Assembly (NCBI GenBank): GCA_963676845.2
Contig: CAXXKK010000004.1
Coordinates: 1 to 64,000, forward strand
DNA from: G963662675 sp963676845
GTDB lineage: Bacteria > Bacteroidota > Bacteroidia > Bacteroidales > Prolixibacteraceae
Length of the DNA: 64,000 bases
Reading direction: 5' to 3'
Under the pieces are notes generated by a model. The model had not been told where the DNA came from, ran no database searches, and saw nothing but the letters and a program-made list of their open reading frames with translations. Of this stretch, positions 54,998 through 63,893 are shown piece after piece (the first letter of the stretch is position 1; the number at the start of each line of letters is the position of its first letter). The position numbers were made by a program, and so were the translations under genes.

Positions 54998-55396
54998 ATG
55001 ACTGTTAAGTACCGTATTATTAAGCAAGCTACTCCGGGAATTAAAGGAGGAGGACAGTATAAATATTACGCTCGTGCCTGCGAACGCAGTAAAATCAATA
55101 TAAACGAAGTGGCATCATTGCTGGCAGAACGCTCAACTTTTAGCAAAGCTGATGTAATTGGTACATTGTATGGATTGGTTGAACTAATCCCTGATTTACT
55201 ACTCAACAATCACACGGTAGAATTAGGAGAACTGGGAACGTTTAGCCTTAACCTAAAAAGTGAGGCTTCAGAAACACCCAAACCTGATGGTTTCCGGTTA
55301 ATCAAATCAGCAAGCATTAGCTTCCGTCCAAGTCCTCAACTTAAACAAGCCATAAAAAACCCGGAATACACAAAATCAAAAACAAGTGACTATTAG
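54998..55396 (+). CDS. HU-family DNA-binding protein
   Basis: A 132-residue protein of the putative histone-like group common in Bacteroidota (longer than HU's 90 residues by an N-terminal extension and C-terminal tail). The HU fold is seen in ININEVASLLAERSTFSKADVIGTLYGLVELIPDLLLNNHTVELGELGTFSLNLK, followed by the beta-arm region KSASISFRPSPQLK. It bends or coats DNA; its target is unknown. The upstream palindrome may control it. Confidence 0.9.
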   Translation: MTVKYRIIKQATPGIKGGGQYKYYARACERSKININEVASLLAERSTFSKADVIGTLYGLVELIPDLLLNNHTVELGELGTFSLNLKSEASETPKPDGFRLIKSASISFRPSPQLKQAIKNPEYTKSKTSDY

Positions 55397-55439
55397 TGTT
55401 GCTGATAAATGAATATCTTCCTGATTCTAAAAAAGACAA

Positions 55440-55459
55440 GGCTTCACTGGAATGAAGCC
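55440..55459 (-). terminator. terminator of the flavin-binding protein gene
   Basis: Read on the minus strand, a 7-bp stem GGCTTCA / TGAAGCC with a 6-nt loop is followed by TTGTCTTTTTT, 29 bp after the stop at 55489. Confidence 0.7.
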
Positions 55460-55488
55460 CTGACTTAAATGAAAATTCTGAATTATTT

Positions 55489-55956
55489 TTACTTGTAGTA
55501 TTTTCCGGTAATTGATAAAATTGAGATCTCAATAATACCAGTTCCTTTCAACATATTATCCGGATATTTTTGACCTGACAGCTGTGGTGTATATTTCCCT
55601 ACAATCTTGTCTAAAACTTCAATTTTCTTTTCTACCTCTTCTACCATTGTTGCATTTCCAAAGACAACAACGCTTTTGTACTTTGTATTTACATCACAGG
55701 CTTTATCATCCATGATTAAACCTTCCATATCTTCCACCTCAAAACAAACTTTGGGATTGGCTTTTAGGTTATCAATTTTAGTTCCCTGAATAAGTCCGTG
55801 AATGTAAATTTTGTCATCAACATAAACAAAGTGAACGGGAAGGACATAAGGAAAACCATCCCTGTTGTGTGTTGCAATATGCCCCACACTACTCTTGCTT
55901 AACAACTCATTGATTTCTGCATCAGCTAATTGATGCTGTTTCATTCGTGCTTGCAT
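55489..55956 (-). CDS. pyridoxamine 5'-phosphate oxidase-fold protein
   Basis: A 155-residue flavin-binding split-barrel protein, with GHIATHNRDGFPYVLPVHFVYVDDKIYIHG as the FMN-binding first part. It resembles the NimA/pyridoxamine-oxidase-like group; reduction of nitro compounds or a flavin-dependent oxidation is possible, but the substrate is unknown. It is monocistronic with its own terminator. Confidence 0.87.
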   Translation of the reverse strand: MQARMKQHQLADAEINELLSKSSVGHIATHNRDGFPYVLPVHFVYVDDKIYIHGLIQGTKIDNLKANPKVCFEVEDMEGLIMDDKACDVNTKYKSVVVFGNATMVEEVEKKIEVLDKIVGKYTPQLSGQKYPDNMLKGTGIIEISILSITGKYYK

Positions 55957-56008
55957 AATTAATTAATTTTAAATGAATGGTTTTCATCATCCCGCCATGA
56001 TGAATATT

Positions 56009-56036
56009 AAAAAAGGCACCTAGATACAGATGCCTT
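56009..56036 (-). terminator. terminator of the threonine operon
   Basis: On the minus strand AAGGCA pairs with TGCCTT around a 12-nt loop and is followed by a T-run. It is 11 bp after the thrC stop. Confidence 0.8.
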
Positions 56037-56046
56037 AAAATTTATC

Positions 56047-57348
56047 TTATCGTGTTTTTAAGAACGCCTTAAAATCTTCGTATTCTTTACTGAGAGGAAT
56101 AGAGAGCTTTTCTCCTTTCATAAACTCAGCTAATTTTTCAGGAAGAGGAACATTCCCAACTCCAATTATCCCTTCTACTGTTTCAGTAAATTTTGCAGGA
56201 TGAGCAGTTTCCAGAAATACTCCAACTTCACCCTCCTGCAAATCTTCAGCTAATGATTTATACCCACATGCACCATGAGGATCTAAAAGGTAATTCGATT
56301 CACCATAAACCGCTTTTACAGTTTCCCGAATTTCATCATCAGAATAACGGAAACCTTTCATTACAGAACGAATAGTCTCGTGAGAATGGTCATACAAATC
56401 CAAAATTCGTGCAAAGTTACTTGGATCACCCACATCCATTGCATTGGCAATTGTAGCTACAGATGAACGAGGTTCGTATTTGCCGGTTTTCAGATAATTG
56501 AAAACAATATCGTTTTCATTATTAGCGGCAATAAACCGTTTTATTGGCAATCCCATTTGCTGAGCAAATAAACCTGCAGTAAGATTCCCAAAATTTCCAC
56601 TTGGGACAGAAACTACAATATCATCAGTAATACCCTGCTTGCGCAATTGGGCATAAGCATTAAAATAATAAAAAGCCTGAGGAAGAAAACGAGCCACGTT
56701 TATTGAGTTAGCAGAAGTTAATGTCAGAGCTTCTTTCAACTCAGCATCCATAAAGGCTGATTTTACCAATCGCTGACAATCGTCAAATGTACCGGAAACT
56801 TCAATCGCCGTAATATTTTGGCCTAATGTAGTAAACTGTTTCTCCTGAATTTCGCTAACTAATCCTTTGGGATAAAGTACATAAACATGAATACCTTCAA
56901 CTCCAAGGAAACCATTCGCTACAGCACTTCCTGTATCACCGGAAGTAGCAACCAACACATTTACCTGCTCTGTATTACCTTTTAGGAAATAACTTAAAAG
57001 ACGAGCCATAAAACGACCGCCAACATCTTTAAATGCCAATGTAGGTCCGTGAAACAGCTCCAGTGAATAGATATTATTATCCACATGAGCCACAGGGCAA
57101 TCAAAGCTCAATGTATCGTAAACAATCTCTTTTAAATCTTCTTCAGGAACATCTTCCCCGAAGAACTTCTTTGCCACTTCAAAAGAAATTTCCTGAAACG
57201 ACATGTTGTGAATATTCTCAAAAAACAACTCAGGTAACTTCTCAATGCGCTCGGGCATGAATAAACCTTTATCATCAGCCAGCCCTTTTGTTACAGCTTC
57301 TTTTAAAGAAACCTCAGGGACAGATTTATTGGTACTGTAGTATTTCAT
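56047..57348 (-). CDS. thrC: threonine synthase
   Basis: A 433-residue PLP enzyme converting O-phosphohomoserine to threonine. GPTLAFKDVGGRF carries the PLP lysine, LVATSGDTGSAVANGF and SVPSGNFGNLTAG are the phosphate and cofactor loops, and LLDPHGACGY closes the site. The length is typical of the bacterial type. It is the last gene of the thr operon. Confidence 0.96.
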   Translation of the reverse strand: MKYYSTNKSVPEVSLKEAVTKGLADDKGLFMPERIEKLPELFFENIHNMSFQEISFEVAKKFFGEDVPEEDLKEIVYDTLSFDCPVAHVDNNIYSLELFHGPTLAFKDVGGRFMARLLSYFLKGNTEQVNVLVATSGDTGSAVANGFLGVEGIHVYVLYPKGLVSEIQEKQFTTLGQNITAIEVSGTFDDCQRLVKSAFMDAELKEALTLTSANSINVARFLPQAFYYFNAYAQLRKQGITDDIVVSVPSGNFGNLTAGLFAQQMGLPIKRFIAANNENDIVFNYLKTGKYEPRSSVATIANAMDVGDPSNFARILDLYDHSHETIRSVMKGFRYSDDEIRETVKAVYGESNYLLDPHGACGYKSLAEDLQEGEVGVFLETAHPAKFTETVEGIIGVGNVPLPEKLAEFMKGEKLSIPLSKEYEDFKAFLKTR

Positions 57349-57358
57349 TTATATTATT

Positions 57359-58570
57359 TTATTCTTCTTTCAACAATGCTTTCATAAATTCAGTAGTGTG
57401 CAACAAACCATAGCTTCCTTTCTGAACAGTAAACTCATCATAAGCTTCTACCTCATCAGCCTCAGCACCCGGTTTAAAGATAATAAATGGCACCGGGTCT
57501 TTTGTATGAACGGTAGTAGCACATGGTGTTGGATGATCAGGAAGAACAGCAATTGTAACTGATTCATCCATTTTAGCTGTTTCCTCAACCAAGTATTTTA
57601 CCACCCTGTGATCCAGGTATTCTATAGTCTTGGTTTTAAGTTCCACGTTTCCTTCATGCCCGGCTTCATCACTCGCTTCAATATGCAGATAAACAAAGTC
57701 ATGATCTTTTAAAGCCTCAACTGTTGCTTGTGCTTTACCTTCATAATTCGTATCATGCAAGCCTGTTGCTCCATCAACTTTAATTACATCCATTCCTGCA
57801 TAAACGCCAATTCCCTGGATCAAGTCAACAGCTGAAATTACAGCAGAAGATTCGATGCCATACAATTCCTTGATTGTTGGCATTTGAGGTTTATACCCGG
57901 GAGACCATGGCCAGATGCTATTTGCCATATCTTTTCCGGCAGCTTTACGCTTTTGGTTAACCGGATGATTTTCCAACAATACCATTGATTTTTCAATCAT
58001 CTCATTCAATAAAGCTGCAGTTTCTTCGGCTTGTACTTCTTTCGATTTGATCAGGTAATCGTTATACGGTTTGCCCGGAACATCGTGAGGAGGAGTACAA
58101 GCTAATTGTTTATTTCCACCCTTAATAATCAAAAGATGACGATAAGATATTCCTTTATGAAAAATTACCTTCTCTGAGCCCAATTTTTCATTTAGAAAAT
58201 CTATTAACTCATGTGATTCTTCATTTGAAATATGTCCGGCAGAATGGTTCTTGATGTTTTCACCTTCAATGCAAATAAGGTTACAGCGCAAAGCCATATC
58301 GCCCTCTTCCAGAGCAACGCCCATACTGGCAGCTTCAAGTGTTCCTCTTCCTTCAAAAACCTTATCAACATCGTAGCCCATCACCGATAGGTTCGCAATT
58401 TCACTGCCAGGGTGCAAATGTTCCGGCACTGTAACCAATTGTCCACAACGCCCTAATTTTGCTAATCGATCGATTTCCGGCTTATCAGCCATTTGCAAAG
58501 GGGTTTTGCCTCCGTAATTTTCCAATGGCTCGTCAGCCATGCCATCCCCTAAAACAATAATATATTTCAT
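57359..58570 (-). CDS. aPGAM-family enzyme, likely the operon's homoserine kinase
   Basis: A 403-residue alkaline-phosphatase-superfamily protein annotated in relatives as cofactor-independent phosphoglycerate mutase. VLGDGMADEPLENYGG supplies the first metal ligands and YLHIEASDEAGHEG and LPDHPTPC later ones. The operon has an aspartate kinase/homoserine dehydrogenase and threonine synthase but no ThrB; in Bacteroidota the protein at this place has been proposed to phosphorylate homoserine. By context I call that role likely, but a glycolytic mutase cannot be excluded from sequence. Confidence 0.88.
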   Translation of the reverse strand: MKYIIVLGDGMADEPLENYGGKTPLQMADKPEIDRLAKLGRCGQLVTVPEHLHPGSEIANLSVMGYDVDKVFEGRGTLEAASMGVALEEGDMALRCNLICIEGENIKNHSAGHISNEESHELIDFLNEKLGSEKVIFHKGISYRHLLIIKGGNKQLACTPPHDVPGKPYNDYLIKSKEVQAEETAALLNEMIEKSMVLLENHPVNQKRKAAGKDMANSIWPWSPGYKPQMPTIKELYGIESSAVISAVDLIQGIGVYAGMDVIKVDGATGLHDTNYEGKAQATVEALKDHDFVYLHIEASDEAGHEGNVELKTKTIEYLDHRVVKYLVEETAKMDESVTIAVLPDHPTPCATTVHTKDPVPFIIFKPGAEADEVEAYDEFTVQKGSYGLLHTTEFMKALLKEE

Positions 58571-58587
58571 AGCTATATTCTTTATAA

Positions 58588-59388
58588 TTATCCTTCAACT
58601 TGTTTTAATTCTTCTGTACGATCAATTCCCAGCTCACTTCTTTGAAAATCTTCTGAAGAAGGAAGCTGCATCTCAAATCGATCTATCTTATCCAATAATA
58701 GTTTGCCCGATTTTAATTCGAAGCCGAGCAAATGCCCACCTTGAGTTTTCTCGTTATTCAAATAATGAAGGTGATAACCGGTAACATTTACGCCACTCAC
58801 AAATTCAGGACAATAAAACCCGGTTAGCATACCTTGTGTATCATTAATATCAAATTCAGGCTGATTGCTGGTAACCTCAACCAACGAAGGATAAGGCTTT
58901 TTTTGAGCCGGAACGCTTCGGGTGTGCACATGCTCAAAATTGCCTATAACCCGCAACGCATAAAAATAATTGGGTGTTCCCATTAAGCTATCAACTAATT
59001 CTTTTAAGCTATCAAAAGTTAAATTTGTCACGTTTATCGTATCCTCAGGCATAAATTTAACAACCGATGCAAATGGAGTTTCCTCATCTTCAGTTAACGG
59101 ATACGCTTTCCCATCTGCCCTGACATGATAAAAGTTACCATCCTCAACAATCATTTCTCCATCTAAGGAATTGATCGTTCCTATTCCAAAATCTCCTTTT
59201 TCTGCCAAGTCTGCCAATGTTGTTGTCCCGTCAAAAACCCCTTGCAACAAAGCATCAATGGTTGACACCTGAAACAAAGCTTGCACTTCAGTCTCTGAAC
59301 TTTTATTTACTTCAGGACTTTCAGTGTTCTGCTGAGTACAAGACAATATTAAAATTGACAATACAAAAGCGATTAGGGAAATTCTCAT
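58588..59388 (-). CDS. lipoprotein acetolactate decarboxylase
   Basis: A 266-residue protein of the acetolactate decarboxylase family: TINSLDGEMIVEDGNFYHV, HVHTRSVPAQKKPYPSL and the zinc-binding GYHLHYLNNEKTQGGHLLGF (three His). The family turns acetolactate into acetoin and CO2. It has a lipoprotein-like signal peptide (SILILSCTQQ), so it is predicted outside the cytoplasm, unlike typical BudA/AldC. It lies 3 bp from thrA and 17 bp from the PGM-like gene, firmly in the threonine operon. Confidence 0.9.
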   Translation of the reverse strand: MRISLIAFVLSILILSCTQQNTESPEVNKSSETEVQALFQVSTIDALLQGVFDGTTTLADLAEKGDFGIGTINSLDGEMIVEDGNFYHVRADGKAYPLTEDEETPFASVVKFMPEDTINVTNLTFDSLKELVDSLMGTPNYFYALRVIGNFEHVHTRSVPAQKKPYPSLVEVTSNQPEFDINDTQGMLTGFYCPEFVSGVNVTGYHLHYLNNEKTQGGHLLGFELKSGKLLLDKIDRFEMQLPSSEDFQRSELGIDRTEELKQVEG

Positions 59389-59391
59389 AGC

Positions 59392-61821
59392 TTAAATATT
59401 TGATACACGAATAATATCAGCAAAGACTCCGGCAGCCGTAACTGCTGCACCAGCCCCATAACCTTTAATAATCATAGGGAATTCATTATAACGCTCGGTC
59501 GTAAACATTACCAGGTTATTGCTTCCCTGCAGATCGTAAAAAGGATGATCCTGCCCTACTTCCTGCAAGCCAATTTCAGCATCTCCTTTATCGAAAGTGG
59601 CAACAAAACGCCAGCATTTATTATCAGTTTCCAATTGTTTGCGACGAGCTTCAAATTCTGCATCTAAAGCCGGAACACCGTTCCAAAAGTCATCAATGCT
59701 GCCACTGAATAATTCATCAGGCACGAACTTATTGATTTTGATGTCTTCCTCTTCAATACGATATCCTGATTCACGAACCAAAATCAACAGCTTTCTCATC
59801 ACATCTACCCCACTCAAATCAATACGAGGATCAGGCTCTGAATACCCTTCTTCCTTCGCCATCGTTATAGTCTTGCTTAATGGAATATCTTCCGAAATTG
59901 TATTGAAAATATAATTTAAAGTTCCTGAAAGAACCGCTTCAATTTTTTGTACTTTATCTCCGGCGTTCACCAAGTCATTCAATGTATTAATGATTGGAAG
60001 GCCCGCTCCTACATTTGTTTCAAACAAGAATTTTACACCTTTATGTTTGGCCAGTTTCTTCAATTTTAAGTAATTATCATATTTAGAAGAAGCCGCAACC
60101 TTATTAGCTGTAACGATAGACACGTTATTATTCAGCAATCCTTCATACAAATCCGCAGCTTCAGTTGAAGCGGTACAATCCACAAAAACTGAATTGTAAA
60201 TATTCATATCGATAATTGCCTGTTTGTAACCTTCCAAACTAGAAGGCTGTCCTTCGTTATCCAAGCGTTCCTTAAAGCCATCAATAGTAACCCCTTCACG
60301 ATCAAGCAACATCTTTTTAGAATTTGCAACACCTACAAGTTTTATCTTAAGACGTTTTTCCTTAATCAGCTTCTCTTGTTGTTGATGAATCTGTTCCAAT
60401 AAGTTTCCACCAACCAATCCAATTCCCAACAGGAAAACATTTATCTCTGCATTTGTTGAAAGGAAAAAGGACTCATGTACAACATTTAAGGTTTTTCTTA
60501 AATCGCTGGTTTTCACAGCCCATGATATATTTAATTCCGAAGCTCCTTGTGCAATTGCTGTAACATTTATACCATTCTTACCAATCGTGTTAAATAATTT
60601 TCCGGCAACACCTGTCGAGTGCTTCATATTTTCACCCACAATTGCAACGATTGAAAGATCACTTTCAATTTCAATTTTATTGATTTTATCTCCGGCGATT
60701 TCGCTTGCGAATTCATTTCGAATAGCAATTTCGGCAGCTTCAACTTTTACCGAATCAATGGCTACAGAAATTGAGTTTTCCGATGATGCCTGAGAAATCA
60801 AAATTACATTGATATTCTCTTTCGCCAGCGTACTAAACAAACGCATTGAGATACCTGTAACACCAATCATTCCCAATCCCTGAACTGTAATCAGACTTAC
60901 ATTCGACATGGAAGAAATCCCTTTAATTGGGCGGTCTTTCCCATTTGGGTTTGTAGCTGTAATCAGCGTTCCCTCTGCCTGTGGATTCATGGTATTTTTT
61001 ATCTTAATCGGAATCTTTTTCTTGTAAACAGGCAGAATTGTTGGCGGATAAATAACCTTCGCCCCAAAGTGCGAAAGCTCCATTGCTTCAGAATAGCTTA
61101 GCGAATTTATCACATACGCCTTGTTAATGACACGCGGATCGGCAGTCATGAAACCGTCCACATCTGTCCATATTTCAAGCACAGACGCATTCAAAACTGC
61201 AGCATAGATAGATGCTGTATAATCTGATCCACCACGCCCTAAAGTTGTGAACTCACCTCTATCATTGCTTGAAACAAACCCTGGGGCAATACATATTCCC
61301 CTAAATCCGTCAAACTTTTCTTTTATTAGCTTATTGGTTTTTTCAAAATTTACCAACGCATTTCCGAAGTTGCTATCTGTTTTGATGATTTCAGCAGAAT
61401 TTATCCACTTTGCTCCTTCAATAAATTGAGTAATAATATACGATGACAAGCGTTCGCCAAATCCACTGATTTTATCCAGTGTTTTGGAAGTCAGTTCACC
61501 AATCATAGAAACTCCTTGGATAACTTTTTCCAATTCATCAAGCAGTTCTCTAACCTTTATTTTTACTTCTTCTTTTTGAGCTCCATCAAACAAATCATCG
61601 ACAACAGCTTCATGTCTTTCCCTAATTCCCGTTATCTCCGTGTTGAAATATTCCGTTCCAAGAACTGCCATTTTTGAGGCATTTAGAATCTTGTCAGTTA
61701 TTCCGCCCAAAGCAGAAACAACAACAATCACATCGTCGTCCTGACCTTTTACAATTTCTTTAACCTTTCGGATGTTTTCAGCACTTCCAACAGAAGTACC
61801 TCCAAATTTCAACACTTTCAT
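59392..61821 (-). CDS. thrA: bifunctional aspartate kinase/homoserine dehydrogenase
   Basis: An 809-residue fusion from ATG 61821; a TTG 39 bp upstream is in frame but less likely. MKVLKFGGTSVG opens the aspartate kinase (about 1-280), two ACT regulatory domains follow (about 305-450), and the homoserine dehydrogenase starts at VFLLGIGLVGGNLLEQI, with SGTLNYIFN and GYSEPDPRIDLSGVDVMRK as catalytic motifs. It makes homoserine and is usually inhibited by threonine. It heads the operon with aldC, the PGM-like gene and thrC. A full promoter lies 117 bp upstream. Confidence 0.96.
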   Translation of the reverse strand: MKVLKFGGTSVGSAENIRKVKEIVKGQDDDVIVVVSALGGITDKILNASKMAVLGTEYFNTEITGIRERHEAVVDDLFDGAQKEEVKIKVRELLDELEKVIQGVSMIGELTSKTLDKISGFGERLSSYIITQFIEGAKWINSAEIIKTDSNFGNALVNFEKTNKLIKEKFDGFRGICIAPGFVSSNDRGEFTTLGRGGSDYTASIYAAVLNASVLEIWTDVDGFMTADPRVINKAYVINSLSYSEAMELSHFGAKVIYPPTILPVYKKKIPIKIKNTMNPQAEGTLITATNPNGKDRPIKGISSMSNVSLITVQGLGMIGVTGISMRLFSTLAKENINVILISQASSENSISVAIDSVKVEAAEIAIRNEFASEIAGDKINKIEIESDLSIVAIVGENMKHSTGVAGKLFNTIGKNGINVTAIAQGASELNISWAVKTSDLRKTLNVVHESFFLSTNAEINVFLLGIGLVGGNLLEQIHQQQEKLIKEKRLKIKLVGVANSKKMLLDREGVTIDGFKERLDNEGQPSSLEGYKQAIIDMNIYNSVFVDCTASTEAADLYEGLLNNNVSIVTANKVAASSKYDNYLKLKKLAKHKGVKFLFETNVGAGLPIINTLNDLVNAGDKVQKIEAVLSGTLNYIFNTISEDIPLSKTITMAKEEGYSEPDPRIDLSGVDVMRKLLILVRESGYRIEEEDIKINKFVPDELFSGSIDDFWNGVPALDAEFEARRKQLETDNKCWRFVATFDKGDAEIGLQEVGQDHPFYDLQGSNNLVMFTTERYNEFPMIIKGYGAGAAVTAAGVFADIIRVSNI

Positions 61822-61847
61822 TACGAATTCAATTAATTTGTTTGAAT

Positions 61848-61883
61848 GATTTTGATCCAAGTCAATGAGAACCAGTCAAAATC
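61848..61883 (-). other. inverted repeat in the thrA leader
   Basis: GATTTTGA (61848-61855) and TCAAAATC (61876-61883) are complementary, 20 bp apart, between the thrA promoter and its start. Upstream on the same strand an ATG opens a 13-codon frame that ends YYY-stop before the stem; it lacks runs of Thr or Ile codons, so classic attenuation is not supported. Confidence 0.4.
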
Positions 61884-61937
61884 AATAGTAATAATTTCTT
61901 CTACTCAACCTAAAAACCGACATCCTGACGGATTTGC

Positions 61938-61969
61938 CAAAAATACAATCTTCATGCGTTTTATCGCAA
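61938..61969 (-). promoter_or_regulatory. thrA operon promoter
   Basis: On the minus strand TTG (61969-61967) and TATTTTTG (61945-61938) are 21 bp apart, a full match to TTG-N19-21-TAnnTTTG. The leader would be about 110 nt. Apart from this and the leader's inverted repeat, the 317-bp gap to recA holds only the recA terminator. Confidence 0.75.
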
Positions 61970-62080
61970 TAATCCCCTCAGAATCTTTCGTTTTCAAAAA
62001 GCTTTAGCTTTCTTTTAATGTATGATTTGCAATGATCTTTTTTCACCTTTAATACAAACAAAATTTGCTAAAGTTTAGAT

Positions 62081-62113
62081 AAAAAAATGGGTGAAGCAGT
62101 AAATGCCTCACCC
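62081..62113 (-). terminator. recA terminator
   Basis: On the minus strand GGGTGA pairs with TCACCC (extended by GC pairs) and is followed by seven T residues, 26 bp after the recA stop. Confidence 0.85.
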
Positions 62114-62138
62114 AGACTTTTCTGCTTATATAATATTA

Positions 62139-63167
62139 TTATTCCTCTGTCATCGTTGACATAGTTACAGCTTCAAATATTTTCGTTTCCAGCTCCTGAG
62201 CAAGCTCCTGATTATCTTTCAGAAGTTTACGAACAGATTCTCTTCCCTGACCTAATTTTGTATCACCATAACTAAACCAAGAACCACTCTTTTTAATGAT
62301 GTTGTGAATAACGCCTAAATCAATAACCTCTCCTGTTTTTGAGATTCCTTCGCCATACATGATATCAAACTCTGCTTTGCGGAACGGAGGTGCTACTTTG
62401 TTTTTTACAACTTTCACACGAGTGTGGCTACCCAACACTTCATCGCCATCCTTAATTTGTCCGATACGACGAATATCCAGACGAACTGAAGAATAAAACT
62501 TCAATGCATTTCCACCGGTTGTCGTTTCCGGATTTCCAAACATAACACCAATTTTTTCACGCAGCTGGTTAATGAAGATACAACAGGTCTTCGTACGGTT
62601 AATATTAGCTGTCAACTTACGTAAAGCCTGCGACATCAAACGAGCCTGCAATCCCATTTTAGAATCGCCCATATCTCCTTCAATTTCAGCTTTTGGAGTA
62701 AGAGCTGCTACCGAGTCAATAACAACAATATCCACAGCTCCTGAACGAATCAGGTTATCTGCTATTTCCAAAGCCTGCTCACCATTATCAGGTTGAGAAA
62801 TAAGTAGCTCATCAATATCTACTCCCAGTTTTTTGGCATAAAACGGATCGAAAGCGTGCTCTGCATCAATAATTGCAGCAATGCCTCCAGCTTTTTGAGC
62901 CTCAGCTACAGCATGAATTGCAAGAGTTGTTTTACCTGATGATTCAGGACCAAAAATCTCGATGATCCTTCCTTTTGGGAAACCGCCAACTCCAAGAGCA
63001 ATATCCAATCCAATGGAACCAGTCGAAATAGCAGGAATATCCTCAACTACTCGCTCTCCCATTTTCATTATTGATCCTTTACCGTAACTTTTCTCAATTT
63101 TATCCATGGTAAGCTGAAGAGCTTTCAGCTTTTCCTTATTCACATTATTTTCCTCGTTTTTTGCCAT
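62139..63167 (-). CDS. recA: recombinase RecA
   Basis: A 342-residue DNA recombinase. Walker A GPESSGKT (73-80), the DAEHAFD block, Walker B VVIDSVAAL, the L1/L2 loops and the C-terminal GEGISKTGE are all present, and the length is standard. It catalyses strand exchange and the SOS response. It starts two bases after the bcp stop, so both are cotranscribed. Confidence 0.98.
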   Translation of the reverse strand: MAKNEENNVNKEKLKALQLTMDKIEKSYGKGSIMKMGERVVEDIPAISTGSIGLDIALGVGGFPKGRIIEIFGPESSGKTTLAIHAVAEAQKAGGIAAIIDAEHAFDPFYAKKLGVDIDELLISQPDNGEQALEIADNLIRSGAVDIVVIDSVAALTPKAEIEGDMGDSKMGLQARLMSQALRKLTANINRTKTCCIFINQLREKIGVMFGNPETTTGGNALKFYSSVRLDIRRIGQIKDGDEVLGSHTRVKVVKNKVAPPFRKAEFDIMYGEGISKTGEVIDLGVIHNIIKKSGSWFSYGDTKLGQGRESVRKLLKDNQELAQELETKIFEAVTMSTMTEE

Positions 63168-63169
63168 GT

Positions 63170-63637
63170 TTAGTTTATATCTAAAGCTTTGATTATTTGA
63201 TTCGTGTGATCTTTTGTTTTCACTTTTCCAAATACTTCCTCAATTATTCCTTCTTCATTAATCACGTATGTTGTACGCAATACCCCCATGTATTTTTTAC
63301 CATACATATTCTTCTCCCCCCATGCTCCGTAAGCCTGCAAAATTTCTTTTTCAGTATCCGCTATCAAATTGAATTGAAATCCGAATTTTTCTGCAAATTT
63401 TTTATGCGAAGCAACACTATCCGGACTTACGCCAACCACTTCATATCCTTTATCCAACCATGCACCGTAATTCTCATTCAGGTTACAAGATTCCGCTGTA
63501 CACCCAGGCGTATTATCCTTCGGATAAAAATACAATATCAACTTCTTTCCACTGTATGCAGATAATGAAATTTCTTCACCATTTTGATTTAAACCTTTGA
63601 AATCAGGGGCCTTATCCCCTTTTGTCAATAAAGCCAT
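63170..63637 (-). CDS. bcp: thioredoxin-dependent thiol peroxidase (Bcp/PrxQ)
   Basis: A 155-residue peroxiredoxin. Peroxidatic Cys46 lies in NTPGCTAESC, with Cys51 as the resolving residue (PrxQ type). It reduces hydrogen peroxide and organic peroxides with electrons from thioredoxin. A -7-like TATATTTG is found on the minus strand at 63658-63665. It is cotranscribed with recA, a linkage that combines oxidant defence and DNA repair. Confidence 0.95.
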   Translation of the reverse strand: MALLTKGDKAPDFKGLNQNGEEISLSAYSGKKLILYFYPKDNTPGCTAESCNLNENYGAWLDKGYEVVGVSPDSVASHKKFAEKFGFQFNLIADTEKEILQAYGAWGEKNMYGKKYMGVLRTTYVINEEGIIEEVFGKVKTKDHTNQIIKALDIN

Positions 63638-63893
63638 TTTCTTTTTGTTTAATTAGACAAATATACTTGAAATAATAATAAAATCCGGCTGATCTGCTCA
63701 CAAGTAATTAACAAAAACAACCAATCCATATTAAAACTTTTTCTTCTCTTTAATGTTCAAAATTTATGCGATATAAAATCTATTAATCCCAATAAGACTC
63801 AATTTTAACCCGAGTTTAACAATCGTCGACGTTCGCCTTAGTGTCCAAAGTATTTTTTGTAATTTTATGTCGAAAAATTAATAGATTCCTGAC

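Noticed and set aside
61822..61860. Longer thrA start
   Set aside because: It uses TTG and falls in the leader; family members start at MKVLKFGG.
61848..61930. Classic threonine attenuator
   Set aside because: The short leader frame has no Thr or Ile codon run and the hairpin has no T-run.
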